Assembly (NCBI RefSeq): GCF_026210795.1 | Contig: NC_089453.1 | Span: 1,986,501 to 2,050,500 of the forward strand | From: Rhizophagus irregularis | Taxonomy: Eukaryota; Glomeromycota; Glomeromycetes; Glomerales; Glomeraceae | Length of the DNA stretch: 64,000 bases | Direction of reading: 5' to 3' | Position numbers and translations under genes: made by a program | Notes under the pieces: generated by a model | Seen by the model: the letters and a program-made list of their open reading frames with translations, nothing else | What the model was told of the DNA's origin: nothing | Databases searched by the model: none | Shown here: one piece after another, positions 1 to 11,935 of the stretch | Layout of the letters: the number at the start of each line of letters is the position of its first letter | How positions within the stretch are numbered: position 1 is the stretch's first letter

Positions 1-1033
1 TAACCTTTTGGCTTCAAATTTGCTGTCTTGAGAACTAGTGATTGGATTTAATGGTCTTGGGCTTGTTTTTAGATTTGTCTCATTGAAATAAACATTTTAA
101 TACCTATTTCATCTTTGTAGGTGCAATATTAACCAAGATATTTCATTTTGAAATCTTTGTTACATAGGATCTGAGTTATCTTAGTATTATTTGGGGTCCT
201 GATAGGATTGGGATAGAGTTAGGATTAAAGTTGAAATAAAGTTAGAATAGGGTTAGAATTAAGGTTGAGATATGCCAGATGATGGATTAGGATAGAGTTT
301 AGGATAAGTGGATTAGAATTTTAGTGAATAATAAATGAGCTAGACCCATTAAAAGAAAGGAGATTGTTCTACTGATAAATGATTCAATTGAATTATTTTG
401 ATTATATATTATAAAAGAGAAATGTTTTATGAATTAATTTGATTATATAAAAGAATGGAGTTAATATTTCCTAATATAGAAATTTGACAACGTATATTAT
501 TCATAACGTCACGTGATATTATAGCTACCAGTAATATATACATTGCACAAAGATTCATATTAGGAAATATTTTTAATTCAGGCCGGAATTATAAATTTGG
601 CCAGAATTACTGCTGATCGATTATGATCACGTGTGAAAATTCATATTGGATGGTCCAATCTTTTTGCAATTAGCGGTAAGAACGATTGTTTATGTTACTG
701 TAAACAAAAAAAAAACTTTTTTTGTTCTTATAAAGATAAACAAAAAATTATTTATTTATATAACCATTTTTATTACATTGTTACAAATCAGCTAATAATT
801 TACCAATCATATTTTAACAAATTAATCAATAATTGTTGACCAGCTTGATAATTTATCAAAAAAGATTTTTTCTTGATCAGTCCTATTAGACCGATCAGTC
901 CTAATTGGTCCAGTCCTAGGACCGGACTGGACCATCGTCCAGACTGAAACCATTAACATCCCTAACTCAAAATTTTAACAACAGTAGGAATAATGATCTG
1001 ACCCATACAATAGAAAGTCTTGTTGACTAAATA
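1..1033. other. Intergenic AT-rich DNA, no gene seen
   Basis: No coding stretch is convincing here. Positions 180-320 carry loosely repeated GTTAGGATT-like words. Positions 880-950 are a GC-richer patch with several palindromic words, including the hairpin listed separately. Confidence 0.5.
906..934. repeat. Perfect 11-bp-arm hairpin in a palindromic patch
   Basis: The arms TGGTCCAGTCC and GGACTGGACCA flank a 7-base loop. The surrounding 60 bases repeat the GGTCC/GGACC words. It may be the end of a decayed TIR transposon, but no partner end was found. Confidence 0.5.
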
Positions 1034-1214
1034 CAGTCAAACCTTTATATAATGATATGTCAGATATATATGAAATTTTTAGGAAATGTCATTATATCAA
1101 AGTTATACCGATATTTATATGTACTCATATATAGTGGAAAAATAAAATTTTATCGGTATATCGTGTTTTAATAGTATATCGGTATATCAAATATGGTATA
1201 TCGAGGTTCAAATG
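1034..1214. mobile_element. Degenerate pogo/Tigger-like MITE
   Basis: The left end starts CAGTCAAACCTTTATATA directly after a TA. The right end, read inward on the opposite strand, starts CATTTGAACCTCGATATA, which matches at 13 of 18 positions. The interior is full of CGGTATATC words. The CAGTC terminus and TA target are typical of pogo/Tigger (Tc1/mariner superfamily) elements. The right flank is TG rather than TA, so this copy is old. A clearer relative lies at 10311-10446. Confidence 0.5.
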
Positions 1215-2042
1215 TGATAACAAGTTATGTGAATATGTTTTTAATATACCAAGTTGGTAATTATGAGAAATTTTACTCATGTTTTTACTGTCTTAACATT
1301 ATTTTATATGTTTTTCTTTTTCATTTTACTAAAGGTTGCAAAGAATTGCTGGAATACTTGTTGCATTTTCTACTCTCAAGATAACTAATAATGCTGGTTC
1401 ATATGATATTGGTTGATTTAATTTCACATTCAGTTGGTCATAAATTTAGTGACCCTTTCTTCATTTCTTGATTTATATACTGATAATGCTAAAAAGTTAT
1501 TCTTTTTTATTTTTCTATTTGCTAATCCCTGCTAAATTCTATTGCTGTTACTACCCATCATATTTCATATTCTTGTAAAATCTAATTATATATATAAATT
1601 ATTTAATATGTAAATTTCATTTCACATTTATAATAAAGGTAATATTACCAAATAACTTAAATAACTTTGTATTTTTTTTGTAAATTAACACATTAAATAA
1701 AAGCTTTCACAATTTCTCTCCCAATCCTTTTCCCAGTAAGTTGATGAATTTCACTTCTCACAGTTTCAAATGCATAGTCCATAGTGTATCTTTTCTCCTA
1801 TTAAATCAAAACTTCCCTCAATTTCTTCAAGATGAGTCATGAATCAGATGACCAGAAGAAGAGCCTGCGTGTGATTGGAGATTGATGCTTCAGATTGGTT
1901 CATACTTTGATGATTAAAACAATCTGAATCTGTAGGTAATTGCGTAATGTCAGACATTTCATTTAAGAGAGCTTCAATAGATCATTGAATTCAGATGAAA
2001 TTCTGCCAAATCCATGATGGAAAGTTTCAAAAGTATTTAGTC

Positions 2043-2468
2043 TTATGGTCTGTTATTGATCATTGAAAAGATTTCTTGCACCTCCTTGGTGAAGTCTTCA
2101 TTGCGTGCCTTAATTTTTCCGATTTCTGAGGTAAGTTTATTATTAATTTTGGCATAAATTCTATCGAGTTTCGCATATTTATTTTCGTATCATACACAGA
2201 GAGTTCATTGGTAACTTCGGTGATACAACTGATACATGACATTTGCTGGAAGCTTTGTCCATAATGTCATGGATCTAAAAGATGTGCAATTGACATGACC
2301 GGATGATATACTTTTTCCCCGTCTATTAGTTAGTATATCCTTGATCTTATTATTTACTTCTGGAAAAATATAATCTAATGGCCTGGTTGAAGACTTGTAA
2401 AATATACATGCAGTGATATTTACCATTTGATTCCAATTGCTCATAGTACAAAGATAAAATAATATCAC
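2043..2468 (-). pseudogene. Frameshifted ORF remnants, family unknown
   Basis: Successive minus-strand reading frames of this interval give charged, helix-like peptide pieces. One frame runs from 2468 to about 2205, and another ends at a stop at 2043-2045 after a Lys/Asn/Glu-rich stretch. No single frame stays open. This looks like a decayed protein gene whose family I do not recognise. A chance reading in AT-rich DNA is possible. Confidence 0.25.
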
Positions 2469-2693
2469 AACGAAATACCAATGACTAATTTATCCAATAT
2501 TAAAAGTAAATTCTCCATATCCTTCCAAATGATTCATCTTAAATAATATTAATAGATTCAGGTAATTTATTGTCATTATTATGCATTATTCAGTAATAAC
2601 CAACTTGAATGCAAGTTGATTTTAGAGAAGTAAATTAAAGCATGCTGCTGAAGACCCCATCATGTTTTAACCAGATATTTAAGGATATTTGTT

Positions 2694-2918
2694 AGGACCC
2701 CGAAATATACATAAAAAGGTCAGATCCGAGTTTGCTTACAACCAGCCAAAAAAAAACATGAAAATCTTTCCTTTTTTAGATAATTCCCGGTGAAAAGATA
2801 TTTCCTTTTTTGGTCACTCGCCAATATTATCATAATTCCGGCCCTGAAAGAATGCGTACAGCTATTAGTAAAAATTTTTTGGCTGCCTCTGACCTTTCTA
2901 TATATATTTTGGGGTCCT
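2694..2918. mobile_element. MITE with GGACCCC-type terminal inverted repeats
   Basis: The left end AGGACCCCGAAATATACATA and the reverse complement of the right end, AGGACCCCAAAATATATATA, stay similar for about 35 bases and both continue into AAGGTCAGA. The element is about 225 bp and has no ORF of its own. A solitary matching end lies near 62397. The superfamily is not clear. Confidence 0.6.
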
Positions 2919-3046
2919 TATTTGTTGTTGATAAATAACCGATTGGTGTCACTTAAGATTGCCGTTGGAATTTGGTGTGACTGAAACTATTGTATTTGCA
3001 TTTTCTAAGATATTGGTACACCGTGGTAATTTCATAATATCACAAA

Positions 3047-4460
3047 TTAAAAAGGTTTAGTTAAACTGTGTGCTATGTAAACTAAAAATATAACTTCAGG
3101 ATACTTTAATTCTAATAAATGCCATGTAGAAGCATTGTCTATAATTATGGCTGAAATTTTTAATGAACTGACTTCAATTATTATTTTTTCTAGATTTTTG
3201 GCAATCGTTTCTTCATTTTGATGTGTCTTACCGGCTGGCAACAAAAACTGGCTTAGGAGTTGTTAAAATATAATTAGTCCAATGTTCTTGGACCATCCGT
3301 TAGAAATGAGACAGATTTTCACATCCATTAATTAAAGCCTAAACATCATGTTTTGTCTCATAAATACATGATCTAATAGTTTTGTAGAAAGTTTTTTTTT
3401 TTTTGGTTAGGCAATTTAAATGCTGGACGTGTTTGTTGCCACAATTCTTTAATTGGTTCCAACTCAGATAATGATAAAAATAAGCCACAACAAAATATTG
3501 ATTTTGCAAACGCTAATTCAAGTGGTATCAGGACATTTCGCTGAAACCATTTCGCTGAATGGACATTTGCTGAGACATTATTTATTACATTTGTTTATTT
3601 TATTATTTTTATACTAAATATCATACAATTATTTACACCTATCAAGCCGCTTTCGATCATCAATTAGCTAGTCATTAAAGTGATATTATTACATCATGGA
3701 CTATTAAACACCTCAAAGTTGATAGAAAAATATAAGTCGCCAGGTGGCGTTACAATAACAGTATATCAATTACAGTTTCCGATTTTCCGCGCATAAATTA
3801 TGATTTAGAGTTAATAACACTTAAAATAAAAGGAATTTTTTGTTTAAACGTTTATTTAATTTTTATTTTTATTGCAAAAATAGGTGGCATGGCAAAAGAA
3901 TGTAACAGAAATTAAAAAATAAAAGTATTAAAGTATTCAATCAAGAATCGAAGATATTATTCAACGTTTAAGTTTTATTTTATACACTTGTCATTTGTAT
4001 ATTCGAGTGTAAATCAGAATATCTATTAAGGTTCCTAATTTAATAAATAAATAAAAAATAAATAAAAAAAAAAAATTTTTTTATTTTCATTGCGCGATTA
4101 ATATTTTTATAAAAGTGATGATCGCTATCATTTCTATCATTTTCGGCGAAATGGCTTCGGCGAAATGAAAATTCGGTGAATGGCTTCGGCGAAATGGCTT
4201 CGGCAAAATGGGTTTCGGTGAAATGTACCGTAACTAATTCAAGTGACTTTGTTCTGTTTTAGAAATGTAATCGTCTCTAGCTTTTGGTTCTGGAGCTAAA
4301 GTCGCTCATACTGTATGAGTCACCGAGACAACTTCTTTTTTGTGCCGATGTAATTTAATACGTTTTTTTAAATGATTATGTACAGATCTAAGTGACTTTA
4401 TCCAATTACATGTTCTAGTTGCTGATTAAAATACGACCATAATGAATCTGGTAGTGGCAT
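3047..4460 (-). pseudogene. hAT-type transposase relic (BED finger + DUF659-like)
   Basis: Read on the minus strand, 4440-4340 resembles a BED zinc finger (CNWIK followed by a His-rich end). 3524-3420 gives FAKSIFCCGLFLSLSE, and 3330-3047 gives CLISNGWSK and later IIIDNAS followed by KYPEVIFL and IAHS. These match the order of the BED finger, DUF659 and catalytic region of hAT transposases. Stops and frameshifts break every segment, so no protein is made. A 709-bp TIR element (3525-4233) sits inside the relic and splits it between the finger and the DUF659 part. Members of this family move DNA by cut-and-paste in the nucleus; this copy is dead. Confidence 0.6.
3525..4233. mobile_element. Non-autonomous TIR element inserted in the hAT relic, 12-bp target duplication
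   Basis: CTAATTCAAGTG occurs at 3513-3524 and again at 4234-4245, exactly flanking the insert. The insert ends are imperfect inverted repeats built from ACATTTCGCTGAAACC on the left and the reverse complement of GGTTTCGGTGAAATGT on the right. Near the right end the word TTCGGCGAAATGGC is repeated in tandem. No transposase ORF is present. A 12-bp duplication is unusual for the common DNA transposon superfamilies. Confidence 0.65.
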
Positions 4461-5280
4461 TATTGATAATAATTTTTGTAAAAATAACTTTATTAATTTT
4501 AAAATAATTTAATAATACAATTTAGATGAAAGATATTGTAAAATAAGTAAATAACTGATAGACGCGAAAAGTTTATTGTGTTTTAATGTTTTTTGTACAT
4601 TTTGATGCGCAATTATGCACGTACATGAAGTAATTTAAGTATACACGTATTACAAAATTTATTGTGAGCGCCAGATATAATAAAACAGTCCAAAACTTGA
4701 CGTGCGTCAGTTATCAACTGACGCAAATAATATTAATTAATGGTATGGACGTATGGTATAAGCGTTATTTTGACAATGGTTTTTCTGATTGGAACGTACT
4801 ATGTGGTTACGACGTGTACTTGGCATATTTTAGTATTGTATTAAAACAAAATAGTTTATTACTTATCAATAACTTTTAAAGAGCATGTTTTAGGTTACTT
4901 TTCTTGCGTCCTTAAAAATTATTAACAATTATTATGAATGTATAGAGAAAAAATATGAAAAGAGAAAACGTTATCCATAATTGATTTTCTAGTATCATAT
5001 CTTATTATTGTCAAGGGGTTCGTTCTCATTTAGGAGTTTAGCTATAACGGTTTTTTTTTGGTTGATCCATAAAATGGTAAATAATATTTAAAAAGAAATT
5101 ATAATTATCAGCTCTATTTGTTAAATCCTTTAATGATTATAATTATGTGATTGTGATTTTTTAGTTATTTCATTACTTTTTAAAACTTCAAATTTACAAG
5201 GGAGACGTCATTACTTTTTAAACTTCAAATTTATAAGGGGGGACGTCATTTAATAAATAGGGCGGGTCAAGCCTATGCCG
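4461..5280. other. Intergenic, with a small hairpin and a 39-bp direct repeat
   Basis: There is no supported gene. 4703-4725 is a perfect hairpin (TGCGTCAGTT, ATC, AACTGACGCA). 5171-5250 holds two head-to-tail copies of a unit of about 39 bp containing CTTCAAATTTA and GGGACGTCATT-like words. Confidence 0.5.
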
Positions 5281-5514
5281 CAGTGTTGTACATTTTTGAT
5301 GTCCGAAGCTTTTTTTGGTTGTCCCGGACATGCCCGCACTCTGTCCGTACTCTTCTGTAACTTAAAAACTCTACAAAAATTATATATATTTATGCATAAT
5401 TGGATGCTAAACATTTTTGCTAAGTATCGAACAAGGTTATCATAGAAAAATTTCGAGGGGTTATCATTTCTTTTTTGTGTAACATGTCCCGGACATTGTC
5501 CCGTGACAACACTG
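5281..5514. mobile_element. Small hAT-like MITE, CAGTGTTGT termini
   Basis: The element starts CAGTGTTGTA and ends with the inverse, ACAACACTG. The inner inverted repeats share CCCGGACATG. CAGTGTTG is a classic hAT end. The flanks CCTATGCC and CCTATGGT look like an eroded 8-bp target duplication. The ORF running through it on the minus strand is not a gene. Confidence 0.6.
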
Positions 5515-5816
5515 CCTATGGTGATGAGGATTGATCTTTTTCTGGCCATTCTCTAAGAAGTTGAATAAATTGATTATAAAGAGTATTTCCATTGCATTTA
5601 ATTATTTATTTTCGCCACAAGCTATGCACGACACCTGTACTAATATTTATACGTCTGAAAACACTTGTCACAATTTGCACTTACGCCACAACTGATAAGT
5701 TAAAAAAAAATTATATTTTTTTATTTAATAATTTATACAAAAATAAGACCAATTCCAAAATAAAAAAATAAAAATAAAAATCTATTTTTTTAATAAATAA
5801 TATTTCATCATCACTT
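5515..5816. other. 3' intergenic spacer
   Basis: AT-rich spacer between the small hAT-like element and the end of the BTB-TLDc gene. 5700-5790 is a run of A/T homopolymers likely to contain the gene's polyadenylation region. Nothing else was seen. Confidence 0.4.
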
Positions 5817-7240
5817 CTAATTCTTATTATTAATGACTTGAAATACTTCATATTCTTCCACATCAAATTTTGTTGTATCAAGAATTTTATTCTCATAATA
5901 AGTATGTCTACTAGTACATCTTAAGGATAAATTACTAAAATTAGGCATCCATAAATCATTACAACCAAAAGAAGGACCACGTACATCAGCACAAAATAAA
6001 GCCATACTATAATGATCTTGATGTATTCTACTTAATATAACTTGATTTAAATCCGTACCATCACCCAAATTAAATATAAAACTATTAGAAGTTTTAATCC
6101 ATTTACCAAAAAATCCACTTTGCCATACAACAGGATTATAACCACCAACAATTTGTTTTGTATTTGCAATTTTCATTAAAACAATAGTAGCACCTTTATA
6201 ATCACATAATTCATGAAATTTTTGTGATGTAAAACCATCTCTTGTTCCTCTCAATAATAATCGAAAATTATAAGATTCTTTACGACATAACCGTTTCGTA
6301 TTATCTTGTCTATCTATCCATTTTGATATTAAAGCTGCATGTTTCCATTTAATTATAACTGAATTTATTGGATCAATTAATGGTACCCTTGAAATTGAAC
6401 TATTATTACTAAGACAATTATTTTTTATGAGTATTCGTTCAAAAGGTTGTAATTCAATTGGTAATTCTCTACAAGAAATTAGATCAGTTCTTATTAATGG
6501 AACACAATTTTCTAACACGTTTTCTAAATCGATAAAATCATTTTCAAACCATTCATAAGATTTAAAAGTTAAAAAATTATCATCGTAATTCAAAAGTCTT
6601 GAATTATTAATTTGTTTAATTCCCCAATTAATAACATAATTCCATAATGACATTTCATCTAATTGTATTTCATCTCTTTTTAATATTTCAATTAATATTT
6701 GTTCATTAATATTTTTATCATAATTTTGTAAATCATCACAAATTATTTCTAAACAATAATTAAGTAATTTTTTACAACTATCTAAATATAATACTGTCGA
6801 ATTATTTAATATTTCTATAGGATTTGATGATAACCAATCATCTCGATTTTCTAATAAATATTCTTGTGCATAATCACATAATTCTGTTAATATTAATTCA
6901 TCTGAAGCAATAATTAAATTTATTATGAACATTGAATCATAATCATCTAATTTAATAATTCCACTATAAATATATTTTAATATACAGTACATTCAAATAT
7001 TTTTGGTTCAATATTTGATTTTTCAAATAATATCATTCCTTCTTCATTACGTTTTACCCAACCGGTTGATAATGCGGAATGAAAATAAGGTGACCTTGCC
7101 CTTAATATACAACTATGAGCTTGAAATTTCATATAATCATCTTTATTACCAACTTTTATTATAACATTATAATCGTCACATGTAATTAATAATTTATTAA
7201 AATCTATTGATAATGAATTATAAAATATTCCAGTATTCAT
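5817..7240 (-). pseudogene. BTB-BACK-TLDc domain protein gene, apparent frameshift inside the BTB domain
   Basis: The first frame (ATG at 7240) encodes an N-terminal BTB fold: DYNVIIKVG, then FQAHSCILRARSPYF and KIFE. It stops after 87 codons at 6977. The second frame, open from 6992 to the TAG at 5817, resumes at once with ILKYIYSG, the end of the same BTB domain. It continues through a helical BACK-like middle (LCDYAQEYLLENRDDWL) to a C-terminal TLDc domain of about 150 residues (RLLLRGTRDGF, GGYNPVVWQ, DLWMPNFSN, FDVEEYEVF). BTB domains dimerise and often recruit substrates to cullin-3 ligases; TLDc domains occur in proteins linked to V-ATPase regulation and oxidative stress. No splice signals explain the switch, so the change near 6977-6992 is an indel: a recent pseudogene, or a sequencing error in a live gene of about 475 residues. 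The remainder is well preserved. Confidence 0.8.
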
Positions 7241-8377
7241 TCTTTATTAGTTTGATATGAGACGATAACTTTTTTGTTAAAAATTTTTTTTTTTTTTCTT
7301 TTATGCAATACATGAAACAGGTTCTCACGACTCCCGAATTGCGTAACCGTTTCCTTTACGCACGTGATCATTACCACGAAAAATGTCACTGTGCATACCG
7401 CATGTGGCTGATGCAGATCAACATAATTATACATTATACGTTTACAAGAAATAAAATTTAAAAAAATGATTTTCGAAAGTGAAGATAATAATTCTTTAAA
7501 ATTAATTCATGGAAAACAGTCACAGCTGATTTTAATTTTATTAAAAAAATACTGAATATTTAATTAATCAAACAATAAATATTTCCATATACCTGGCGTG
7601 CTTAATAATGGTATGATGTGAAGCTTCGCGCCACATCATATCAATTATTAAAGCCGCCTGTACATTATACTGTATACTGATATTTTTTTAGGTAAGCGTT
7701 GACATTTTTGACGCATTACGTCATATAGGTTAAATCTAATTTTTGTATGTAAAATACCTATTGTTACGTATATAGTTATTGGGTAAAATGTTCCCAATAA
7801 CTATTATATATAGAGTAAACCTTTTCTAATATAAGTATAACTGATAGAGTTACATGTGATTCTCATTCACTTCTCTAAATGAAATTGGTTAGATTGAAAA
7901 ATATTCTGCGCCTCGCATAGGCGTAATGTTACGTTTTTCAGTTAAATCACATGACGAATGACAGCACATTCACACGTGCGCAGTAATTCTATACAATCAT
8001 AAATTCATACTAAGTTTTTGCTAAGCTAACAAGATAAAAATCAATATTTGAGTAACTCCATACCTGCTAGACAATTTTACTTGATCATTCTTGATCAGTT
8101 GATCCATTTCATTTAGCTAAAGTATTATAAAATTAGAAATAAATAAAATAATTTCATTAAATAAATATTTATTTTTCACAAATCTTTTTAAATACACAAA
8201 AAATTAATGAATTAATGTTATTCGTACTTTATTCATTTAACTAGTGATAATTGTACGGGTAAACGATAAATAAAATTAGAACTGATCTTCTGATTTACAT
8301 GGTCATATGACCCTTTCCAAACACTGCATTTACCTGCAAGAATTACAATTTTCGTTTATTTGAAAAAAAATTTATTA
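7241..8377. other. Intergenic between BTB-TLDc and kinase genes
   Basis: No supported gene. It contains the upstream regions of two divergent genes and the long hairpin at 7595-7658. CACGTG-like and CATATG words occur but cannot be assigned a role. Confidence 0.4.
7595..7658. repeat. Long imperfect hairpin, 26-27-base arms
   Basis: The left arm begins GGCGTGCTTAATAATGG and ends GATGTG. The right arm begins CACATC and ends TTATTAAAGCCGCC. They pair with few mismatches around an 11-base loop, AAGCTTCGCGC. The GC-rich ends stand out in very AT-rich flanks. It could be a miniature foldback element or the source of a structured RNA. Confidence 0.6.
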
Positions 8378-10171
8378 ATGAAATTTTTTAAATTTTCCAA
8401 GAAATTGTCCCTTACTAAAATTTGTCTTTCCTTTACTAAAATTTGTAAAATTTGTAATAGTTGTTCATTTTCAGAAAAAAATGTAAATACTACTGATATT
8501 AATAATATTAACTCAAATAATGAATCAAATAATTCTAATAATTTAAATAATAATCTTAATTTATATGAAAAAATGTTATCTTCTAAAGTATTTGGTTTTT
8601 GTCCTAAATGTAAAAAACCAAATTCACATTATCATTGGTGTAAAGATTGTTATTCTGAAATATTTCAAAAAAATTTTAGTAATTGGACTAGTGAAAATGT
8701 ATTCATTGACAAATTTATTCAAAAATTACAATTAAATGCAAGAAATAGGTTTGAATTACTTGAATGGATAGTTCATGATCGTTTAAGAAATATTAAATTC
8801 TTAGCTCAAGGTGGATTTAGTACAGTTTATGAAGCAATTTGGTTAGATGGATTAATAGATAAATGGGATTATGAAAATCAAAAATGGGAACGTGAAACTG
8901 AAGAACTTGATGAACAAGTTAGAGATGTGATTGATAATAAAATTAAAAATCCTCTTAAAAGTGATGAAAAATATGGTTATTATGTGGTACTCAAATGTTT
9001 GGATAATTCATCAAATATGGATGATCATTTCTTAAATGAAGTAAGCAGTTATTATAGAAACTGTATTAATAATAATAATTATTTAGAGTAAATATATAAC
9101 CAATATTTATTTATTTTTTTACAAAAATATACAGTGGGAAATACATCTACAATGCCAGCATAAAGTAACATCAAATGGATCTATTCTTGTCCCATTAATT
9201 GGTATAACGAAGGATCCGGATACATCAAATTATATGGTTGTAATGGTTAAATTACCTTTTGGTAGCTTAAGAAATAATTTATTATTAAAAAAATATAATC
9301 CAAATGATAAATATCATAATTTATTTTTAATTTCAACACAACTTGAAGCTATTCATGAGTTAAATTTAGTTCACGGAGATTTTCATAGTGGAAATTTACT
9401 CTGTCATGATCACGAATTAGTAACTATTAGTGATCTTGGATTATGTAGACCAATTGATCAACCTAATATAAAAGATGGTATTTATGGAGTTCTTCCTTAT
9501 ATTGCACCAGAAGTTTTGCGTGGAAAACCATATACAAAAGCTGCTGATATATATAGTTTTGGAATTATTATGTGGGAGTTGACATCAGGAGTTCCAGCAT
9601 TTCATAATATTCCTCATGATTTAAATCTTTCTTTGGATGTTTGCAAGGGTATTAGGCCAGAAATTGTGAAAGAAACAATCCCTGAATATGTCGAAATAAT
9701 GAAAAAATGTTGGGATAATGATCCCGAAAAAAGGCCAACTGCTAAAGAGTTAAAAAATTTTTTTTTCAAATGGATTGAAAAATATAAAATAGAAGAAGAT
9801 GAAGAAAATAGAATACCTATTCCCGGTATTATATTTTTTAATTTTAGTTCATATTACTTAATGTCTTATTATTAATTACATTAATTTATAGATAATGAAG
9901 AAGTTAAATGTCATCCAGAATCTTACTACACAAGTAGAAAAATAGATTATTCGGATGAATTAAACCAACAATTTGAATTTGAATTAAGTAATAAAATTGT
10001 AATTACTGAAGATAATCATGATTATGAAATAAAAATGAGTGAAAGTTTAGGTATGTATAATAAACTTAATCTATTTTTATTTACTTTTTTATTTTTAATT
10101 TCAAAAAATTACAAATGTTTTTTTTTAAATATATATATAATCTAGCCGATTGTATGGTTAAGGATTATTGA
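8378..10171 (+). CDS. Tyrosine-kinase-like (TKL) protein kinase, four exons
   Basis: Exons 8378-9040, 9135-9825, 9892-10050 and 10146-10171 join in frame to give 512 residues; every intron is GT...AG. A Cys4 ribbon (CPKC, then CKDC) lies at about residues 77-100. The kinase domain follows: glycine loop GGFSTVYE at 145, VVLK lysine K206, catalytic loop HGDFHSGN at 301-308 (HGD in place of HRD), DLG at 321, APE at 345-347, and DIYSFGIIMWE. All residues needed for phosphotransfer appear present. The domain resembles the TKL/Sel1-associated kinases greatly expanded in arbuscular mycorrhizal fungi. Its substrate is unknown; it is probably cytosolic, with no signal peptide or membrane segment. The start is the ATG at 8378; the open frame extends slightly upstream from a TTG. 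The minus-strand gene at 15385-17090 is a close paralog with the same intron positions and an identical second-exon length. The short last exon is the least certain. Confidence 0.85.
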
Positions 10172-10310
10172 TTTTAATATTCTTTTTTTAATTTTTGTAT
10201 ATATTTGATAAATTATTAATTATCTTTTTTCCACAATTTTGTATTTATTAAGGCAAAAATTTATTAGTTTATTTCTTTATTATCGGTACATTAATTTTTT
10301 CAAAAATGTA

Positions 10311-10446
10311 CAGTCAGACCTTGATATACCGATATTCGATATACTGATATACGAACTTGATCTAACGATGGAACTTTACTAATATAACGATATTTTCAAA
10401 GATTTTCAGATGGATCCTGACATATCGTTGTATCAGAGTTTGACTG
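10311..10446. mobile_element. Pogo/Tigger-like MITE, 136 bp, TA target
   Basis: It starts CAGTCAGACCTTGATATA and the opposite end reads inward CAGTCAAACTCTGATACA. TA lies on both sides (10309-10310 and 10447-10448). CAGTC ends with a TA duplication fit pogo/Tigger MITEs. It lies 140 bp downstream of the kinase stop codon. Confidence 0.75.
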
Positions 10447-10849
10447 TATGGTACAAAATTTCTGGCAGGTGATACATAAAATATTAATTTCATCACAAAT
10501 ATCAAACAAGAGTTACATTTTTATACTTCAATAATATTTCTGATTATTAATATGGTTTTCTTAATTGATATATAGCGAAATTCCTTTTTCAATTGATTAT
10601 GTATCATCTTGAACCGGTATATTATTTGTATATACTGTATATAAGAACAATGTGGAGTACAAGTATATTGTTTAAATTTATAATAAAACAGTTATTGGAT
10701 ATAAACCGTATTATGTTGCCAATGATTTCAATACCTTTTGGTTTATTTATGTATGATAATTATGTCTAAAGATTTTGGGTGTGCTATAGTAGAGTATAAA
10801 AAAATTGTCATTATCATTATCAAGCAAATCTTGTGCAAGATTAATATAG

Positions 10850-11330
10850 ATTATGTTAAGTGATTGTATATTATAACATATTTGAGATAAATGATAAAAA
10901 ATTCGGAAGAAATATGTGAATTGCAGCGTAATTCTGAAAGATTTTAAGTAATCTTTTGTTCCGGGGTAGTATAGAGTAAAGTTATATTCGAATATAAAAA
11001 TGAAGACTAAACTCTTTAAAGTAGAGATTTAATTCATAAGCATTTTAATATTTCTTGAGCCACTATCATATATTTGTTATTATAAAGACCTTGTGAAGTT
11101 GATTCCTAAGCAGACCACTAATTATGTAATGAATCAGATTAACAGATAAAACTTTACAGAATGATGTATAAGAAAAAAAGAGGTTTTGAAGTTGGAGATG
11201 AAGTAAATATTCCATTTTCATATAAAACTTATTTTGACTTGTTTGGGAGACAAACAATTAAGGTATTATAATTACAAACATTTCTCCAAAAGATTCTCAC
11301 TGCAATCTTACACCAAAAGGTCCAACCATT
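10850..11330 (-). pseudogene. Decayed 5' part of an F-box gene
   Basis: This stretch matches the intact F-box gene at about 20040-20525 nearly base by base (for example AGTGATTGTATATTATAAC and TTATTATAAAGACCTTGTG). It is broken by stops and small indels. Peptides such as SFCKVLSVNLIHY and GLLRNQ correspond to the F-box copy's SFCKVLSINLVHY and ELLRNQ. The distal LRR part is absent, and the F-box start is lost at about 11330. Confidence 0.8.
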
Positions 11331-11479
11331 TTGGTTAAAATTTGCAACTTGGGTTGATTCAAGTGTTGTACAGCATATGAACTTAATCGTACAGACCCTG
11401 GCGAAAAGAATGGCAGTCAATTTTTTAATAATAATTGCAAATTATAATAATAAATTATTAATATTTTTTTTTATATTCT

Positions 11480-11935
11480 GAAAGATGGACAAAAAATATA
11501 ATATTTGATATGGCCTCCATTTGCATCAATACATGCTTTAATACGACGTGGCATGCTTTTAACGCAATTAATAATTACGGTATTAAGTTAAAAAAATTTT
11601 CTTTTGAAATATTTTTTTTTTTGTGTGACTATACTCTTGACCTTTTTCTCAACATTTTTCTTCAAAACAGCCCACATATTCTCAATAGGTTGAGATCTGG
11701 GCTATAGGAAGGCCAAGGAAGGATCCGACCTAGACAGATTAAAACCTTTTGAAGTTTGCCCCGTGGAAGGTGAGCTCTCAGATCATTTTGAACATCACGG
11801 GAAGTGTGTTTCGGGTCATTATCTTGTTGAAAGACCCATCGATTACCATGTACTTCATTTGCATTATCATATAAATCAGTCCTAGTTAAAACTTTTAATG
11901 GACCAATTTTGTATATCTATATAAATCATTTACCA
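11480..11935 (-). pseudogene. Tc1/mariner transposase relic (catalytic C-terminus)
   Basis: Reading the minus strand from about 11935 gives [14 protein letters not shown], then [18 protein letters not shown], then [10 protein letters not shown]. After a one-base shift it reads [13 protein letters not shown]. These are the second and third catalytic-acid motifs of Tc1/mariner transposases. The frameshift in the SPDLNPIENMW motif and the lack of an N-terminal half mean the copy is inactive. No terminal repeats were found. Confidence 0.8.

Noticed and set aside
180-320. Repeated GGATTA/GGGTTAG words resembling telomere repeat
   Set aside because: The words are irregular, mixed with unrelated sequence and not in tandem; no telomere array is present.
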